DNA of 64,000 nucleotides from Chryseobacterium gotjawalense (GTDB lineage: Bacteria > Bacteroidota > Bacteroidia > Flavobacteriales > Weeksellaceae), in the NCBI RefSeq assembly GCF_030012525.1, contig NZ_CP124855.1:2666001-2730000 (forward strand). The letters run 5' to 3'. Of this stretch, positions 62,950 through 64,000 are shown piece after piece. Numbering within the stretch: position 1 is the first letter of the stretch; each line of letters starts with the position of its first letter. The notes under the pieces are model-generated. The model did no database searches. It was not told where the DNA came from and saw only the letters and a program-made list of their open reading frames with translations. Position numbers and translations under genes: made by a program.

Positions 62950-63057
62950 ATCGTGTTTTGATTGTTATTGATGAAATGGGTGCGCTGCAATAGCTGCTCA
63001 AAAGTAAAAAAAATCTTTCTTCTGAGCATACACTTTAGCAAATTTTAACAACGAAAA

Positions 63058-63084
63058 ATGCTTGAAAAGGTACTTTTCAAGCAT
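63058..63084 (-). terminator. Terminator of rpmH
   Basis: A 12-bp perfect stem (63058-63069 with 63073-63084) with a GTA loop is followed on the minus strand by TTTT. It lies 25 bp after the rpmH stop. Confidence 0.85.
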
Positions 63085-63108
63085 AATCTGTTATGATAAT
63101 TCCTGAGA

Positions 63109-63267
63109 TTATCTCTTAGCGCGCTGTGCACTTACAGTTAAACTCTTTCTGCCTTTTGCTCTTCTAGCAGCCAAAATTCTTCTGCCGTTAGGTGTTGACA
63201 TTCTTAAACGGAAACCGTGTTTGTTTCTTTTCTTTCTTTCAGATGGCTGGAATGTTCTCTTGCTCAT
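63109..63267 (-). CDS. rpmH: 50S ribosomal protein L34
   Basis: The 52-residue protein translates as [20 protein letters not shown], then [20 protein letters not shown] and [12 protein letters not shown], unmistakably L34. It is a single-gene unit with its own consensus promoter and terminator. rnpA and dnaA, frequent neighbours elsewhere, are not present. Confidence 0.97.
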   Translation of the reverse strand: MSKRTFQPSERKKRNKHGFRLRMSTPNGRRILAARRAKGRKSLTVSAQRAKR

Positions 63268-63311
63268 TGCTTATATTTTTAAGTAAAAACTATATCTTAT
63301 TTTTCAGATTG

Positions 63312-63341
63312 CAAATATAGGAAACTTTTTATTTACTACAA
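63312..63341 (-). promoter_or_regulatory. Consensus promoter of rpmH
   Basis: On the minus strand TTG (63339-63341), a 19-nt spacer and TATATTTG (63312-63319) match TTG-N19-TAnnTTTG exactly. The ATG lies 44 nt downstream. The remaining 63342-63735 holds no supported gene apart from the -7 box TATCTTTG (63701-63708) of the next gene. Confidence 0.8.
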
Positions 63342-63735
63342 GCAATATTTTAAATAAATTAAAAAGATAGAGAGTGAGTGAGCAAACAAAGTGGTTCTAG
63401 GTTTCTTCTCATATTTAAATTTAATACTTATCACATAAACATTTTCTGTCTTTATGAAATCTTTTAGCGTATTTTCCGGAATATCTCTGCTTATATTTTT
63501 TAGCCTAATCATTAGAGGATGTCCGATATTCTTCGCAATCAAAAAAAGTTGCAAATGATTTTATAAATTATTTTTTGATGGAGATTAGAGAGCGTTTTTC
63601 ATCATTTAATCGGTGTTATATCTGATTTGCTTTATAAGATTATAGTCAAGATTGCTGTTTTCTGAAATAGCTTTTATGGAATTAAAATAAAAACAAACCC
63701 TATCTTTGCTCTTCTTAAAAAAAATATCCCAATAA

Positions 63736-64000
63736 ATGTTTACTTCATCCGAAATTTCAGAGATTCAAAAGCTTTTAACACCGAGTCATAAAATCGTTAT
63801 TATTACCCATTATAATCCTGATGGTGATGCAGTTGGATCAAGTTTGGGTTTGAAACATTTTTTAAAACAAAAAGGTTTAGAAGCGGATGTTATTGTGCCC
63901 AATGATTTTCCTAAATTTTTGAAGTGGATGCCGGAAGCGAAACAGATCATTATTGCTGATTACAAAAGGAAACAAGCCGGAGAAGCGATTTATAATGCAG
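63736..64000 (+). CDS. nrnA: DHH-family phosphoesterase, NrnA-like (5' part, runs off the window)
   Basis: The 88 visible residues read MFTSSEISEIQKLLTPSHKI, then VIITHYNPDGDAVGSSLGLK and HFLKQKGLEADVIVPNDFPK. The THYNPDGDAVGSSLG block is motif I of the DHH/RecJ-type phosphoesterases; spacing and N-terminus fit NrnA (oligoribonuclease and pAp phosphatase). The DHH motif itself lies beyond the window. Confidence 0.85.
   Translation, partial: MFTSSEISEIQKLLTPSHKIVIITHYNPDGDAVGSSLGLKHFLKQKGLEADVIVPNDFPKFLKWMPEAKQIIIADYKRKQAGEAIYNA

Noticed and set aside
63336-63554. Minus-strand 72-codon frame upstream of rpmH
   Set aside because: It overlaps the rpmH promoter, has no plausible promoter of its own, and the translation shows no domain or signal peptide.
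1-64000. tRNA, rRNA, riboswitch or prophage features
   Set aside because: Intergenic regions were read for cloverleaf-like and riboswitch-like patterns and for phage structural genes; nothing convincing was found, though without a covariance search small RNAs cannot be excluded.

Overview
The window is about 64 kb of an AT-rich chromosome from a member of the Bacteroidota, most likely class Flavobacteriia in the Chryseobacterium/Kaistella/Epilithonimonas neighbourhood (Weeksellaceae). Evidence for this placement: two proteins carry the type B C-terminal sorting domain of the type IX secretion system; promoter -7 boxes fit the Bacteroidetes TAnnTTTG pattern and Shine-Dalgarno sites are not evident; rpmB-rpmG are followed by the small DUF4295 gene; and the gene families and proteins closely resemble flavobacterial ones. 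The placement is inferred, because no rRNA gene is present. Most of the window is ordinary core genome. No tRNA, rRNA, CRISPR array or prophage was seen.

The most unusual region is 490-7466, all on the minus strand. Reading in the direction of transcription it holds an AraC-family regulator, a small secreted subunit, a terminator, a second homologous subunit, a 15-bp hairpin with a T-run, a PapD-like periplasmic chaperone, a two-domain protein whose C-terminal half is homologous to the two subunits, and a 931-residue outer-membrane barrel with flanking beta-sandwich domains. I read this as a chaperone-usher-type fimbrial system of a Bacteroidetes lineage: pilins, chaperone, tip adhesin and usher-like pore. 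It is the best candidate here for a poorly described system.

7561-22433 holds dinB, a NYN-LOTUS protein, deoD-type PNP and lpxK, ddl, coaD, a TRIC-type channel, folA, a LemA-TPM-TPM operon, a GIN-domain lipoprotein, an M3 peptidase and an aminotransferase. 22664-26433 holds murB, the rpmB-rpmG-DUF4295 cluster, ftsY and a small membrane protein. An intact IS1182-family element (26473-28217) has split a perfect bidirectional terminator, leaving an 8-bp target duplication. Then follow sppA, folK, two OmpA-like paralogues (one lacking the OmpA domain), recQ and fmt (28259-36207). Two large type IX secretion cargo proteins occupy 36209-41287.

41389-51227 is again core: tsf, trmN6, an orphan sensor kinase, ribE, pdxA, DUF177-rpmF, accB-accC and rocD. 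51227-59043 is a surface-glycan cluster with six or seven glycosyltransferases and a polysaccharide deacetylase; its middle part is noticeably AT-richer. The window ends with a cupin, gltX, accA, an ftsE-like ATPase, rpmH and the first part of an nrnA-like DHH phosphoesterase. Many hairpin-plus-T-run terminators separate the transcription units, and two copies of a dispersed intergenic element (14330-14440 and 21072-21166) lie in opposite orientations.
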